From NCBI GenBank assembly GCA_018820925.1, contig JAHJNJ010000028.1, positions 1-64,000 of the forward strand: 64,000 nucleotides of DNA. The letters run 5' to 3'. Origin of the DNA: Gammaproteobacteria bacterium. GTDB lineage: Bacteria > Pseudomonadota > Gammaproteobacteria > Burkholderiales > Gallionellaceae. Position numbers and translations under genes: made by a program. The notes beneath the pieces were generated by a model, which searched no databases, was not told the DNA's origin, and saw only the letters and a list, made by a program, of their open reading frames with translations. Numbering within the stretch: position 1 is the stretch's first letter; each line of letters starts with the position of its first letter. Below, in pieces: positions 24,718 to 33,606 of this stretch.

Positions 24718-26526
24718 TTGAACACCTTGCTAAAGCTTCTATCTGTATTTTCGCCCCGTGAGCGGAGAAATATCTACTGGCTGCTTTCGGCCATCATTGT
24801 GATGGCCATGCTGGAAATGGCGGGTGTTGCATCGATTATGCCGTTCATGGCATTGGTTGCTGACCCCGGCTTGATTCATCGTCATGCAGTGCTTGCCAGC
24901 ATGTACTCGGCTCTTGGATTCTCGCGCGATGTGGCGTTTCTATATTTTGTTGGCGCGGTTGTACTCGGAGTATTGGTTTTCAACAACTTGTTCTCTGCTT
25001 TCGCTCAATGGTTTTCTCTGCGAGTTACGTCCCTGTGTGGTCACACCCTTTCCGAGCGTTTGTTCGCCGAATATCTTTCCCAACCATATACGTTTTATTT
25101 GACGCGGAATTCGGGCGACATGGCAAATATCCTGTTTGCGGAAGTCAACCGCCTGGTTGCCGGCGTGTTGCTGCCGTCAATCGAGATTGTTGCCAAAGGG
25201 GCGGTGATACTGGCGATTCTGCTGCTGCTGCTGATTATTGACCCAATGATGGCCGTTGGCGTGACCATCGTAATGGGTGGGATTTACAGCCTCATATTTA
25301 TTGCGATACGGCGCCATCTGACTCGAATTGGCAGGGAAAGTATTGCAGCCGGATCGGATCGTGTCAGGATCGCGAATGAGGCATTTGGCGGAATCAAGGA
25401 ACTAAAAATTCTAGGTAATGAAGAAAATTTTGTCCGCAGATATGACGTGCCTTCTAGAGTGCTGGCGGAACAGCAGGCTGCAAGTCAGGCTTTGGCAAAG
25501 TTGCCAAAATATCTGCTGGAAATGTTTGCTTTTGGCGGGGTTCTCCTGATTACATTGTTGTTGCTCGGCAGACAGCAGGCATTGAGTCAGGTGCTGCCGG
25601 TCATTGCCGTGTACGCCTTTGCCGGATACCGTTTGCTCCCAGCTATCCAGCAAACATATTCGAATATCGCGGTAATCCGGTTCAACTTGCCGGCCCTGGA
25701 GGTGGTGTTCCGGGATGCCGGCCCATATAGCGCGCGGTTGGCAAATACCAGTGACAAAACAGGTGAGACATTGGTGCTGAAGAAGAGTATTTCATTTGGC
25801 AACGTAACGTATCAGTACCCCGGTGCGGCCGCTCCAAGCGTTGCCGGATTATCGCTTTCCATAGCAGCCAACTCGACGGTAGCTTTCGTTGGCCCAACCG
25901 GGTCCGGGAAGACAACAACAGTGGATATTTTGCTGGGATTATTCGAGCCGCTGATCGGGTCTCTTCTCGTCGACGGGGTTGCGGTCGACGGAAAAAATCT
26001 GCGCGCATGGCAGCGCAATCTTGGCTATGTCCCGCAGCAGATTTTTCTTTCCGATGACACCATTGCGCGCAACATCGCTTTTGGGTTCGACAGCGCAGAT
26101 ATTGATTCACAGGCAGTTGAGAATGCCGCACGTACGGCGAGAATTCACGAATTCATCGTGAACGAACTTCCGCAGGGCTATCAGACAATAGTAGGCGAAC
26201 GCGGCATCCGCTTGAGCGGCGGGCAACGGCAGCGGATCGGCATTGCGCGGGCGCTCTATCGTGATCCTGAGGTACTGGTACTGGACGAGGCTACCAGTGC
26301 GCTGGATGGAATTACGGAATCTGCCATCATGGATACGCTCGGCCAGCTTGCGCACAAAAAGACCATCATCATGATCGCGCACAGGATATCGACTGTTCGC
26401 GCGTGCGACAGAATATTCATTCTGGAAAAAGGTGTTCTGATTGCCCAAGGTGACTATTCGGAGTTGATGAGAGACAGCAATTTGTTCAGGAGCCTGTCCC
26501 AGTCCGGAGATTTGGTTGAGGTTTGA
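24718..26526 (+). CDS. ABC transporter, fused permease and ATPase (PglK-type glycan flippase)
   Basis: A 602-residue half transporter. Six membrane segments span about residues 20-320; the ATPase has Walker A GPTGSGKTT, signature LSGGQRQRIG, Walker B EVLVLDEATSALD and the switch His in IAHRIST. The single-chain layout and the GIKELKILGNEENF linker resemble PglK/WlaB, which flips a finished lipid-linked oligosaccharide in Campylobacter. No Wzx-type flippase was seen in the window, so this is the best candidate for moving the glycan across the inner membrane. It starts with TTG at 24718, after a 103-bp gap. Confidence 0.85.
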   Translation: MNTLLKLLSVFSPRERRNIYWLLSAIIVMAMLEMAGVASIMPFMALVADPGLIHRHAVLASMYSALGFSRDVAFLYFVGAVVLGVLVFNNLFSAFAQWFSLRVTSLCGHTLSERLFAEYLSQPYTFYLTRNSGDMANILFAEVNRLVAGVLLPSIEIVAKGAVILAILLLLLIIDPMMAVGVTIVMGGIYSLIFIAIRRHLTRIGRESIAAGSDRVRIANEAFGGIKELKILGNEENFVRRYDVPSRVLAEQQAASQALAKLPKYLLEMFAFGGVLLITLLLLGRQQALSQVLPVIAVYAFAGYRLLPAIQQTYSNIAVIRFNLPALEVVFRDAGPYSARLANTSDKTGETLVLKKSISFGNVTYQYPGAAAPSVAGLSLSIAANSTVAFVGPTGSGKTTTVDILLGLFEPLIGSLLVDGVAVDGKNLRAWQRNLGYVPQQIFLSDDTIARNIAFGFDSADIDSQAVENAARTARIHEFIVNELPQGYQTIVGERGIRLSGGQRQRIGIARALYRDPEVLVLDEATSALDGITESAIMDTLGQLAHKKTIIMIAHRISTVRACDRIFILEKGVLIAQGDYSELMRDSNLFRSLSQSGDLVEV

Positions 26527-26557
26527 TCTTCCACAATAAGAATAATGGAGCTCAGTG

Positions 26558-27775
26558 ATGAAAGTGTTATTTACTACGCCTGTTCTGGAACATCCGCCTG
26601 CCGGCGGGCCGCAGCTTCGGATCGAAAATTCCATCAAGGCGCTTGACCGGGTTTGCGAGTTGCATGTTGTTTCCCGCATCAACTGCCGGAATATGGGCGG
26701 GCCGGAAGCAGAAAGCTATTTTACGAATCTGTGCCGCAATTTTTCTTATGCGCCATCATGCAAATGGCGCTCGACAAACCGCTATCTGCGCAAGGCTCAA
26801 ACCCTGTTCGGTGAAATGACAGGAATGGATGTTAGTCGAGACGCGCACTTCCTGTTGGAGATGGTGGACCGGCTCGAGATTGATGCGATCTGGTTTGGTT
26901 TTGGCAACATATCGTTCCCGCTGATCCAGGCAATCAGGACTGCGCGTCCAAAACTCCAGCTGGTGTGCGATACCGATAGTGTATGGTCGCGCTTCGTGTT
27001 ACGTGAGCTGCCATACGCGGGCAGCGAACGCCGTCGTGCCGCGATCGAGCGGAAAGGACGCCAGAAGGAGACGGAGGAACGCGCATGGGTTAAGCTTTGC
27101 GATGTGACGACGGCAGTGTCCGAAGTCGATGCCGAATTCTATCGTTCGATCGGGCCGAATCCGGAACGGATACGCCTGTTCTCCAATGTGATCGACCTCG
27201 CGAGCTATCGTGAAGTGCCACCACCGCCCGCCGGGCTGAAGCGCCCGTGCATGTTTCTGGCGGGGACTTTTGGGCATTACAACAGCCCCATGGATACCGC
27301 TGCGCGCTGGGTGCTCGAAGAGATATTGCCGCGCGTACAGGAACAGATTCCTGACGTGCACTTCTATATCGTCGGGAAAGGCTCCGACCGCACCTTGGGC
27401 CATGTATCGGGGCCGTCCGTCACCGTGACGGGCAAGTTGCCGTCGGTATTGCCCTACCTGTGCCATGCGGATGTCTCGCTGGTACCACTCAAGTTTGAGT
27501 CCGGCACGCGTTTCAAGATACTTGAAGCGGCGGCGTGTGGGGTGCCCATCGTGTCCACTGTACTTGGCGCCGAAGGTTTGCCGGTGGTGCATGGAGAGCA
27601 TGTACTGCTCGCCGATGAGCCGGAGCAGTTTGCAGCAGCCGTGGTCGAAATGATCCGCAACAAACCAATGGCACGGCAACTTGCCGAAAATTGCCGTAAT
27701 CTGGTGCAGCGGGGTTATAGCGTGGAGCACTTGGGAAATGAAGCGCATGAAATACTGGGAGCATTAAACAAATGA
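26558..27775 (+). CDS. Glycosyltransferase (GT-B, GT4-like)
   Basis: A 405-residue transferase with the N-terminal TTPVLEHPPAGGPQLRIENS acceptor block, DVTTAVSEVDAEFY, and a donor half: FLAGTFGHYNSPMD, FYIVGKGSDRTL, TGKLPSVLPYLCHADVSLVP and GTRFKILEAAACGVPIVS, the last with the family's E. This form is common for transferases that build O-antigen units. The ATG at 26558 has GGAG seven bases upstream. It overlaps the cupin gene by 4 nt. Donor sugar unknown. Confidence 0.85.
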   Translation: MKVLFTTPVLEHPPAGGPQLRIENSIKALDRVCELHVVSRINCRNMGGPEAESYFTNLCRNFSYAPSCKWRSTNRYLRKAQTLFGEMTGMDVSRDAHFLLEMVDRLEIDAIWFGFGNISFPLIQAIRTARPKLQLVCDTDSVWSRFVLRELPYAGSERRRAAIERKGRQKETEERAWVKLCDVTTAVSEVDAEFYRSIGPNPERIRLFSNVIDLASYREVPPPPAGLKRPCMFLAGTFGHYNSPMDTAARWVLEEILPRVQEQIPDVHFYIVGKGSDRTLGHVSGPSVTVTGKLPSVLPYLCHADVSLVPLKFESGTRFKILEAAACGVPIVSTVLGAEGLPVVHGEHVLLADEPEQFAAAVVEMIRNKPMARQLAENCRNLVQRGYSVEHLGNEAHEILGALNK

Positions 27776-28203
27776 TCGAGCGCATCACACACGCAGGCGA
27801 ACTGTTGGCAATCATCGTGCGGGCGGCTTTTAATGAGCCCGGAATTTCCTTTTTTACGCCGAACGAGCTCTCGCAGCAGTTGGCATACATGCGCCACCCG
27901 GCGGGCAAGCTCATACAGCCTCATGTGCATAATCCGGTACCGCGGCAGGTGCATTACACCCAGGAAGTGCTGTTCATCCGCAGGGGAGTGTTGCGTGTAG
28001 ACTTCTATGATAACGGGCAGAACTACTTGGAGAGTCGCATGCTGCGGGGGGGCGATACAATTCTGCTGACAACCGGTGGCCATGGATTCGAGGTGCTCGA
28101 GGAGGTTGAGATGATCGAAGTTAAACAGGGCCCTTATGCCGGCGATGCTGACAAAACCCGTTTCGACGGCGTGTCGACGGCATGCTTAACAATAAAGGAT
28201 TGA
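27772..28203 (+). CDS. Small cupin-fold protein (sugar-nucleotide related)
   Basis: A 143-residue single-domain cupin: HPAGKLIQPHVHNPVPRQVH carries the HxH metal-type motif, QEVLFIRRGVLRVDFYD the Glu and the turn, and GGDTILLTTGGHGFEV the second half with a further His. Cupins of this size stand beside aminotransferases in dideoxy-aminosugar loci, sometimes as isomerases of keto-sugars. The exact reaction cannot be read. It overlaps the GT before it (ATGA) and is 2 bp ahead of the aminotransferase start, so the three are translated together. Confidence 0.7.
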   Translation: MIERITHAGELLAIIVRAAFNEPGISFFTPNELSQQLAYMRHPAGKLIQPHVHNPVPRQVHYTQEVLFIRRGVLRVDFYDNGQNYLESRMLRGGDTILLTTGGHGFEVLEEVEMIEVKQGPYAGDADKTRFDGVSTACLTIKD

Positions 28204-28205
28204 AC

Positions 28206-29327
28206 GTGACCGCCTTCATCCCTGTAAACGAGCCACTGCTTGATGGCAATGAAAAAAAGTATCTGTGCGAATGTATCGACAGCGGCTGGATATCATCCGA
28301 AGGGCCATTCGTTCAGCGCCTCGAAAAAGAGTTCGCGAGTCGTATGGGCCGCAGGTTCGGCATCGCGGTTGCCAACGGCTCCGTGGCGCTCGATGCGGCG
28401 GTAAAGGCGCTGGACCTCGGTCCCGGCGACGAGGTGATCATGCCGACCTTTACCATCATCTCCTGCGCTGCCGCGATCGTGCGTTCCGGGGCAATACCGG
28501 TGCTGGTGGATAGTGAGCCGGACACCTGGAACATGGACCTGCGCCAGGTTGAGCAGAAGATCACGCCGCGCACGCGTGCAGTCATGGCCGTGCATATCTT
28601 TGGCTTGCCGGTGGATATGGATGCCTTGCTGGCGATCACGGAGCCGCGCGGCATCAAAGTGATCGAGGACGCGGCGCAGATGCACGGCCAGACAGTCCGT
28701 GGTCGGCCTTGCGGCAGCTTTGGCGACTTGAGCACCTTCAGTTTCTATCCCAACAAGCATGTCACTACCGGCGAGGGCGGTATCATCGTCGCGAATGATG
28801 AGGCGCTTGCCGAACGCTGCCGGGGTTTGCGCAATCTGTGTTTCATGCCGCAAAAGCGTTTTGTGCATGAGGAGCTGGGCTGGAACTTCCGCATGTCGAA
28901 CCTGCAGGCGGCGCTCGGTTGTGCGCAACTTGAGCGGCTGGATACCTTTGTCGCGCGCAAACGGAATATGGGCCGCCGCTATGACGAGTTGCTGGCAGAT
29001 GTGCGGGACATACAGCGGCCGTTGACCAGTACTGCGTGGGCAGAGAATATCTACTGGGTCTACGGCCTGGTGCTGGATGATGCACTGCCTTTCGATGCGG
29101 AGGAGGCGATGCGCCGACTCGGTGCAAAAGGCATCGGATGCCGCCCCTTCTTCTGGCCCATGCATGAACAGCCGGTCTTCCGCCGCATGGGGTTGTTCGC
29201 CGGGGAAAGCTATCCGGTCGCGGAGCGGATGGCGCGCCGGGGTTTTTATCTGCCGAGCGGGATGGCGCTCACCGGGGCGCAGATGGATCGTGTTGCTGAT
29301 ATGTTAAAAGAGGTGATTGCCCCATGA
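28206..29327 (+). CDS. DegT/DnrJ/EryC1-family aminotransferase (GDP-perosamine-synthase-like)
   Basis: A 373-residue PLP sugar aminotransferase. IPVNEPLLDGNEKKYLCECI and DSGWISSEGPFVQRLEKEFA at the start closely follow the GDP-perosamine synthase pattern. EDAAQMHGQ holds the PLP ring contact and FSFYPNKHVTTGEGG the PLP lysine. GDP-4-keto-6-deoxymannose from the gmd gene of this window would be a ready substrate, giving GDP-perosamine; this is inference. The GTG at 28206 is preferred to the ATG at 28182 because AAAGGA lies 6 bases before it and the family starts there. It overlaps the next methyltransferase by 4 nt. Confidence 0.85.
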   Translation: MTAFIPVNEPLLDGNEKKYLCECIDSGWISSEGPFVQRLEKEFASRMGRRFGIAVANGSVALDAAVKALDLGPGDEVIMPTFTIISCAAAIVRSGAIPVLVDSEPDTWNMDLRQVEQKITPRTRAVMAVHIFGLPVDMDALLAITEPRGIKVIEDAAQMHGQTVRGRPCGSFGDLSTFSFYPNKHVTTGEGGIIVANDEALAERCRGLRNLCFMPQKRFVHEELGWNFRMSNLQAALGCAQLERLDTFVARKRNMGRRYDELLADVRDIQRPLTSTAWAENIYWVYGLVLDDALPFDAEEAMRRLGAKGIGCRPFFWPMHEQPVFRRMGLFAGESYPVAERMARRGFYLPSGMALTGAQMDRVADMLKEVIAP

Positions 29328-30091
29328 GTGTCTTTGGAAACTATGCACGCTATTACGATCTTCTCTATCGCGACAAGCCCTACAAGGAAGAGGCGGACTA
29401 CATTCACAAGTTGATTGTGTCGCGTGTTCCCGACGCGCACGTCCTGGTGGAGCTGGGCTGCGGCACAGGCATCCATGCGGAACATCTGGCATATGCGGGC
29501 ATGGAGGTGCACGGGGCCGACCTGAGTGAGTGGATGCTGGAACGCGCTGCGGACCGAAGAAAGACGCTGCCGGACAATGTGGCAAAGCTGCTGCATTTTT
29601 CCCATGGCGATGTGCGCGATGTCAGGTTGGGTGTGCGGGCAGACGCAGTGATCTCGCTGTTCCATGTGATGAGTTACCAGTCGGAGAATGCCGATCTGCA
29701 GGCAATGTTCGCCACTGCCCGCGAGCATCTGCGACCCGGCGGTGTGTTCATATTCGATGTCTGGTACGGGCCGGCTGTGCTCACGGACCGGCCTGAGGTG
29801 CGCGTAAAGGAACTTGAGGACGACGAGTTGAAGATCACCCGGATTGCCCAGCCTGTCCTGCACCCCGACCGCAATCTGGTCGACGTGAATTACCGCATCA
29901 TCGCTTGCGAAAAGGGAACCGGGAATTATTCCGAAACTGCGGAAACGCACCGTATGCGTTACCTTTTCACTCCGGAAATAGAGTCGCTGGCAACGCAGGC
30001 GGGACTTGCTGTGATCGACGCGCACGAGTGGATGAGCGGGCGCAAGCCCGGATTCGAAACCTGGGGCGTGTGTTTTGTATGCCGGGCGTGA
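29324..30091 (+). CDS. Class I methyltransferase, TylM1/DesVI-like (possible aminosugar N-methyltransferase)
   Basis: A 255-residue SAM enzyme. NYARYYDLLYRDKPYKEEAD, LVELGCGTGIHAEHLAYAGM (motif I) and HGADLSEWMLERA follow the pattern of N,N-dimethyltransferases that act on dTDP-amino sugars (DesVI/TylM1), and SLFHVMSYQSENADL matches their motif IV. Being directly coupled to the aminotransferase gene (ATGA overlap), it may methylate the new amino group. A plain O-methyltransferase cannot be excluded. The end overlaps the next gene. Confidence 0.75.
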   Translation: MSVFGNYARYYDLLYRDKPYKEEADYIHKLIVSRVPDAHVLVELGCGTGIHAEHLAYAGMEVHGADLSEWMLERAADRRKTLPDNVAKLLHFSHGDVRDVRLGVRADAVISLFHVMSYQSENADLQAMFATAREHLRPGGVFIFDVWYGPAVLTDRPEVRVKELEDDELKITRIAQPVLHPDRNLVDVNYRIIACEKGTGNYSETAETHRMRYLFTPEIESLATQAGLAVIDAHEWMSGRKPGFETWGVCFVCRA

Positions 30092-31275
30092 AAAAAGTAG
30101 GCATATTCCTCGGGAGCGATCCGGGCAGTGGCGGTATGTTTCAATACAGCCTAGCTATATTGGAGGCCCTATCGACACTGCCACGCGCTGAGCACGAGAT
30201 AGTTGTAGCGTATTTCAACCCGGCATGGCGGTCATATATCGAGCCGCTCGGGTTGAAAACCATTCACCTGGGGTCTGCCGCGGGACGCGAATCGCTCACC
30301 TTGGGGCGGCTTTGGCGTACGCTCTGTTTGCCACTTGCGGCTTGGAGGAGTTTCTTCTGGCGCCTTGATCCGGTAGCGCGCGCATTGAAGGAAACGGGTT
30401 GCGGCCTCTGGGTCTTCCCGGCGCAGGATCATTGGGGTTATCTAGCGCCGGTGCCGGCGATGGTGACCATCCACGATCTCATGCACCGCTACGAGCCGCA
30501 GTTCCCCGAGGTCTCCAGATGGGGGCGGCACTTCCTGCGGGAATACCGCTTCCGCAATATCTGCCGGTATGCAAAGGCCGTGCTGGTTGATTCGGAAGTG
30601 GGGCGCAAACAGGTAATGGAGTCATACGGTCTGGATAGAGACAGGATATACCCGCTGCCTTATCTGCCGCCCCGCTACATTTTTGCCGAGGGCACGCCGG
30701 ACGACTTTGATTCGCGCTACACGCTGCCATCCCGATTCCTGTTTTACCCGGCGCAGTTCTGGCAGCACAAGAACCATGATCGGTTATTGCAGGCCATGGC
30801 AATGGTGCGCAAGGAGTGCCCCGATATCAACCTGGTGTTGGCAGGGCCTATGCGCTATGAATACCAACGACTGACCCGGCGCGTGGAAGAACTGGGGTTG
30901 CATGATCGCGTTCTCTTTACTGGCTATGTACCGGATGCGGACTTGCCGGAGTTTTATCGTCGTGCCAAGGCGCTGGTTATGCCTACCTTTTTTGGGCCGA
31001 CCAACATTCCGCCCCTGGAGGCGTTTGCCCTTGGTTGCCCGGTGGCGGTCTCCGGTATCTACGGCATTCCCGAACAAGTGGGTGATGCGGCTTTGTTGTT
31101 TGATCCACGCTCAGTTCAGGAAATGGCGGCGGCAATACAAAGTCTATGGTTGAACGATGAATTGTGCAGGGGACTGGCGGAACGTGGAATTGAACGCTCG
31201 TTGCTTTGGAATCAGAAGGAATTCGATAGCGAGTTACAGAAAATCATGACTTCCGTACTAACCATGAACCGCTGA
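30079..31275 (+). CDS. Glycosyltransferase, family 4 (mannosyl/rhamnosyl-type)
   Basis: A 398-residue GT-B enzyme: KVGIFLGSDPGSGGMFQYSL at the N terminus, TIHDLMHRYEPQFPEVSRWG and VLVDSEVGRKQVMESYG in the middle, and a donor half with FYPAQFWQHKNHDRLLQAM, FTGYVPDADLPEFYRRAK and GPTNIPPLEAFALGCPVAVS. The TIHDLMH block and the donor half resemble GT4 mannosyl- and rhamnosyltransferases such as WbaZ/RfaB types. The ATG at 30079 overlaps the methyltransferase by 13 nt; a GTG at 30088 with a 4-nt overlap is an alternative. Confidence 0.85.
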   Translation: MPGVKKVGIFLGSDPGSGGMFQYSLAILEALSTLPRAEHEIVVAYFNPAWRSYIEPLGLKTIHLGSAAGRESLTLGRLWRTLCLPLAAWRSFFWRLDPVARALKETGCGLWVFPAQDHWGYLAPVPAMVTIHDLMHRYEPQFPEVSRWGRHFLREYRFRNICRYAKAVLVDSEVGRKQVMESYGLDRDRIYPLPYLPPRYIFAEGTPDDFDSRYTLPSRFLFYPAQFWQHKNHDRLLQAMAMVRKECPDINLVLAGPMRYEYQRLTRRVEELGLHDRVLFTGYVPDADLPEFYRRAKALVMPTFFGPTNIPPLEAFALGCPVAVSGIYGIPEQVGDAALLFDPRSVQEMAAAIQSLWLNDELCRGLAERGIERSLLWNQKEFDSELQKIMTSVLTMNR

Positions 31276-31282
31276 GCGAGGA

Positions 31283-31288
31283 AGGAGG
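31283..31288 (+). promoter_or_regulatory. Ribosome-binding site that decides the ligase-family start
   Basis: AGGAGG at 31283-31288 is a perfect Shine-Dalgarno site. It touches the first ATG (31289), too close to serve it, and lies 9 bases before the second ATG at 31298, which is therefore taken as the start. Confidence 0.7.
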
Positions 31289-31297
31289 ATGCCATTC

Positions 31298-32767
31298 ATG
31301 AATTCAAGAACCATCCAACCCGCGGGGCCGAAGAATCCACGAATGATGGCGTGGGCAGCAGTTGCAGGTCGCTGGATAATTCCCTTTTCGCTCGCGGGCA
31401 TAATGGCCGGGCAGATTTTCTTTTCGGCAGCCAAGTATTATCTGGGGATCGAACATCCGGCATGGCCGTTCTGGGGTTCGCTTGCAGCAGGGGTGACATT
31501 GGCTTTGTTGCGGCGGATATCGTCAATCAGGTTCACACATCTGGATTTGACGATGCTGGCCTTTGTGTCAGCCGTGGCAGCGTCATTTATGCTTTGGGGC
31601 TTGAGTAACACACACCAGGCATTCAACCACATTGCCGCCTTTATGCTGCTGCCGTTTCTGGCCGGACGCTTGCTTGACGCTGCCGGCATAACCAACTTCT
31701 TCAAAGCCACGATAGGCATTGCTGTTGCTGCAATTCCATTGGTGGGCTTCGGTCTTCTGACCATGCCGGAATCGGGACTTCATGTGGACAGAATTAGCAC
31801 GTTGTTCACTGAGTTTGCTGACCTCAGTACTGCCGGGGTATCTACCATTCCTTTCGTGAGTACCGTATTTGGACTTCTTCTGGTGCTGATGGCATCAAGT
31901 TCCGGCTTCGGGCCGATTCGCTGTCCCTGGAGTCTCCCTTTCTCCATCGCATTCATGGGGGTCGCAGTCTGGTTTCTTATGTTTGCGGGTACGCGAGGCG
32001 GCATTCTGACTGCCATGTTGGTAAGTATTTCCCTGCTGGCCTTTGCACATGAGATAAGTCTGATACGGCGCATTGTTCTGCTGCTCATTTTGCTGTTGGT
32101 TACAGCGGCCTCCGGGATGACCCTGCCTGATGAGCGCAAGGCCTTTTTCTGGCAAGTTAGTACTATCCAGAATGAGGCAAGTAGTATTCAGAAAGGGAGT
32201 GGCACTAATCAGAAGAGAGCAAGCAACATTCAGAAAGGGAGTGGCACTAATCAGGAGAGAGCAAGCAACATTCAGAAACGGGCAGGCGCTATTCAGGGAG
32301 AGGCAGACGCTATCTGTGACGTTTATGGGAATTCACCAGCCACAAGGGTTCGCTATTACGCTAATGCAATTAAATTGTTTAAGGCTGCGCCGTGGTTGGG
32401 AATTGGGGCAGGTAACTATGGGTTTGAGTCTTGTGGAGTAAAAGAGGATTTCGCTTCGCCTCACAGCACCCTGCTGCAGGTATTGGCGGAACTGGGTTTG
32501 CTGGGTGCGGCGGTTTACCTGCTGCTGATTGGTATGACTCTGCACAAATTGCTGGGCATTATGAAATATGGCGCGGAGCGGCAACGACTAATGGGTCGGA
32601 TGCTGGCTTCAATCTGGTTTTTCTTCTTGCTGATGGATCAGATATCCGGCAACTATTTCACTGGTTTTCATCTTTATGCGGTAGCCGGGCTGATCTCCGG
32701 TCTGGCGTCTACGTCAGGTGCGTGCCAGGACGCTTGCGAACCGAGTACTTCCCCTCTATCTACGTGA
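31298..32767 (+). CDS. O-antigen polymerase/ligase-family membrane protein (Wzy_C-type) with repeat-bearing loop
   Basis: A 489-residue protein with about eleven hydrophobic segments. FLMFAGTRGGIL and, after a large external loop, RVRYYANAIKLFKAAPWLGI and HSTLLQVLAELGLLGA match the Wzy_C/WaaL family, which polymerises or transfers lipid-linked glycans on the periplasmic side. The large loop holds eight seven-residue units (DNA 32158-32325; consensus S/G-x-I/N-Q-K-x-A/S), a tandem expansion absent from typical members. Whether this is the polymerase and the protein at 40393 the ligase, or the reverse, is not clear. It ends on TGATG with the next gene. Confidence 0.8.
   Translation: MNSRTIQPAGPKNPRMMAWAAVAGRWIIPFSLAGIMAGQIFFSAAKYYLGIEHPAWPFWGSLAAGVTLALLRRISSIRFTHLDLTMLAFVSAVAASFMLWGLSNTHQAFNHIAAFMLLPFLAGRLLDAAGITNFFKATIGIAVAAIPLVGFGLLTMPESGLHVDRISTLFTEFADLSTAGVSTIPFVSTVFGLLLVLMASSSGFGPIRCPWSLPFSIAFMGVAVWFLMFAGTRGGILTAMLVSISLLAFAHEISLIRRIVLLLILLLVTAASGMTLPDERKAFFWQVSTIQNEASSIQKGSGTNQKRASNIQKGSGTNQERASNIQKRAGAIQGEADAICDVYGNSPATRVRYYANAIKLFKAAPWLGIGAGNYGFESCGVKEDFASPHSTLLQVLAELGLLGAAVYLLLIGMTLHKLLGIMKYGAERQRLMGRMLASIWFFFLLMDQISGNYFTGFHLYAVAGLISGLASTSGACQDACEPSTSPLST
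32158..32325 (+). repeat. In-frame minisatellite, 21-bp period, in the ligase-family gene
   Basis: Eight 21-bp units encode STIQNEA, SSIQKGS, GTNQKRA, SNIQKGS, GTNQERA, SNIQKRA, GAIQGEA and DAICDVY. Units 3-4 and 5-6 form a 42-bp higher-order repeat with only a few base changes. The unit length keeps the frame, so copy-number change would only lengthen or shorten the external loop. Confidence 0.85.
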
Positions 32768-33606
32768 TGATTGTCGAGGCCCCGGATATTCCCGTCAACA
32801 GTCCCCCCGAGGGAGGCAAACGCACGCGTGGTAATTTGAAGCGATCGCTGCCGGGCAAACCACTGTTGACAGTGATCACTGTGGTGTTCAATGGTGCAGA
32901 GACGTTAGAACACACCTTGTGCAGCGTCATGGAGCAAACCTATAAAAATATTGAGCACATCGTCATAGATGGGGGGTCCAGTGATGCAACACTGGATATC
33001 CTGCGTAAATACGATAGCCACATCGACTATTGGGTGAGTGAAAAAGATGCCGGTATCTATGATGCGATGAACAAGGGCATTGCGCTGGCCAGCGGCGATT
33101 TCATCGGTATGCTGAATTCGGATGACTATTTCGCCGGCCCAAACGCGATGGAAACGATCGTCGCGAACCTGAAAGCCAGTAACGCGGATGCTGTCTTTTC
33201 CAACCTGGATATTGTCGATCCAGCCAATCCGTCGCACGTGTTGCGCAAATATCGAATTTCCCGTCTCACTCCGTTCATGCTGAGGATAGGGGTGATGCCG
33301 CCGCATCCGACGTTCTATTGCAAAAAATCATGTTATGAAAAGGCGGGTCTATACCGCACGGACTACCGTATTGCCGCTGATTTTGAAATGCTCACCCGTT
33401 TGCTGATCACACACCATATCACCTGGCAGTTCATTGATGAAACGACCGTCAAGATGCGTTCCGGCGGGTTAAGTACCAGCGGAATCAAAGCCAATTGGGT
33501 AGTCAACCGTGAAATCACTCGTGCCTGCATGGAAAATGGCTTGTATACCAATATGTTCATGCTGGTGCTGAAATTGCCCATTCGGTTGATGGAGCGGATT
33601 CTTTGA
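32767..33606 (+). CDS. Glycosyltransferase family 2 (WcaA/colanic-acid-type)
   Basis: A 279-residue GT-A enzyme: LLTVITVVFNGAETLEHTL, HIVIDGGSSDATLDILRKY and MLNSDDYFAG contain the nucleotide-binding Asp and the DxD-like pair. DAGIYDAMNKGIALASGDFI and the ADFEMLTRL block are typical of a GT2 subgroup in exopolysaccharide and O-antigen loci. The first 30 residues (Pro/Gly/basic) are not part of the fold and may be an untidy extension. The ATG at 32767 shares one base with the previous stop. It ends in a TTGA overlap with the next gene. Confidence 0.85.
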   Translation: MIVEAPDIPVNSPPEGGKRTRGNLKRSLPGKPLLTVITVVFNGAETLEHTLCSVMEQTYKNIEHIVIDGGSSDATLDILRKYDSHIDYWVSEKDAGIYDAMNKGIALASGDFIGMLNSDDYFAGPNAMETIVANLKASNADAVFSNLDIVDPANPSHVLRKYRISRLTPFMLRIGVMPPHPTFYCKKSCYEKAGLYRTDYRIAADFEMLTRLLITHHITWQFIDETTVKMRSGGLSTSGIKANWVVNREITRACMENGLYTNMFMLVLKLPIRLMERIL

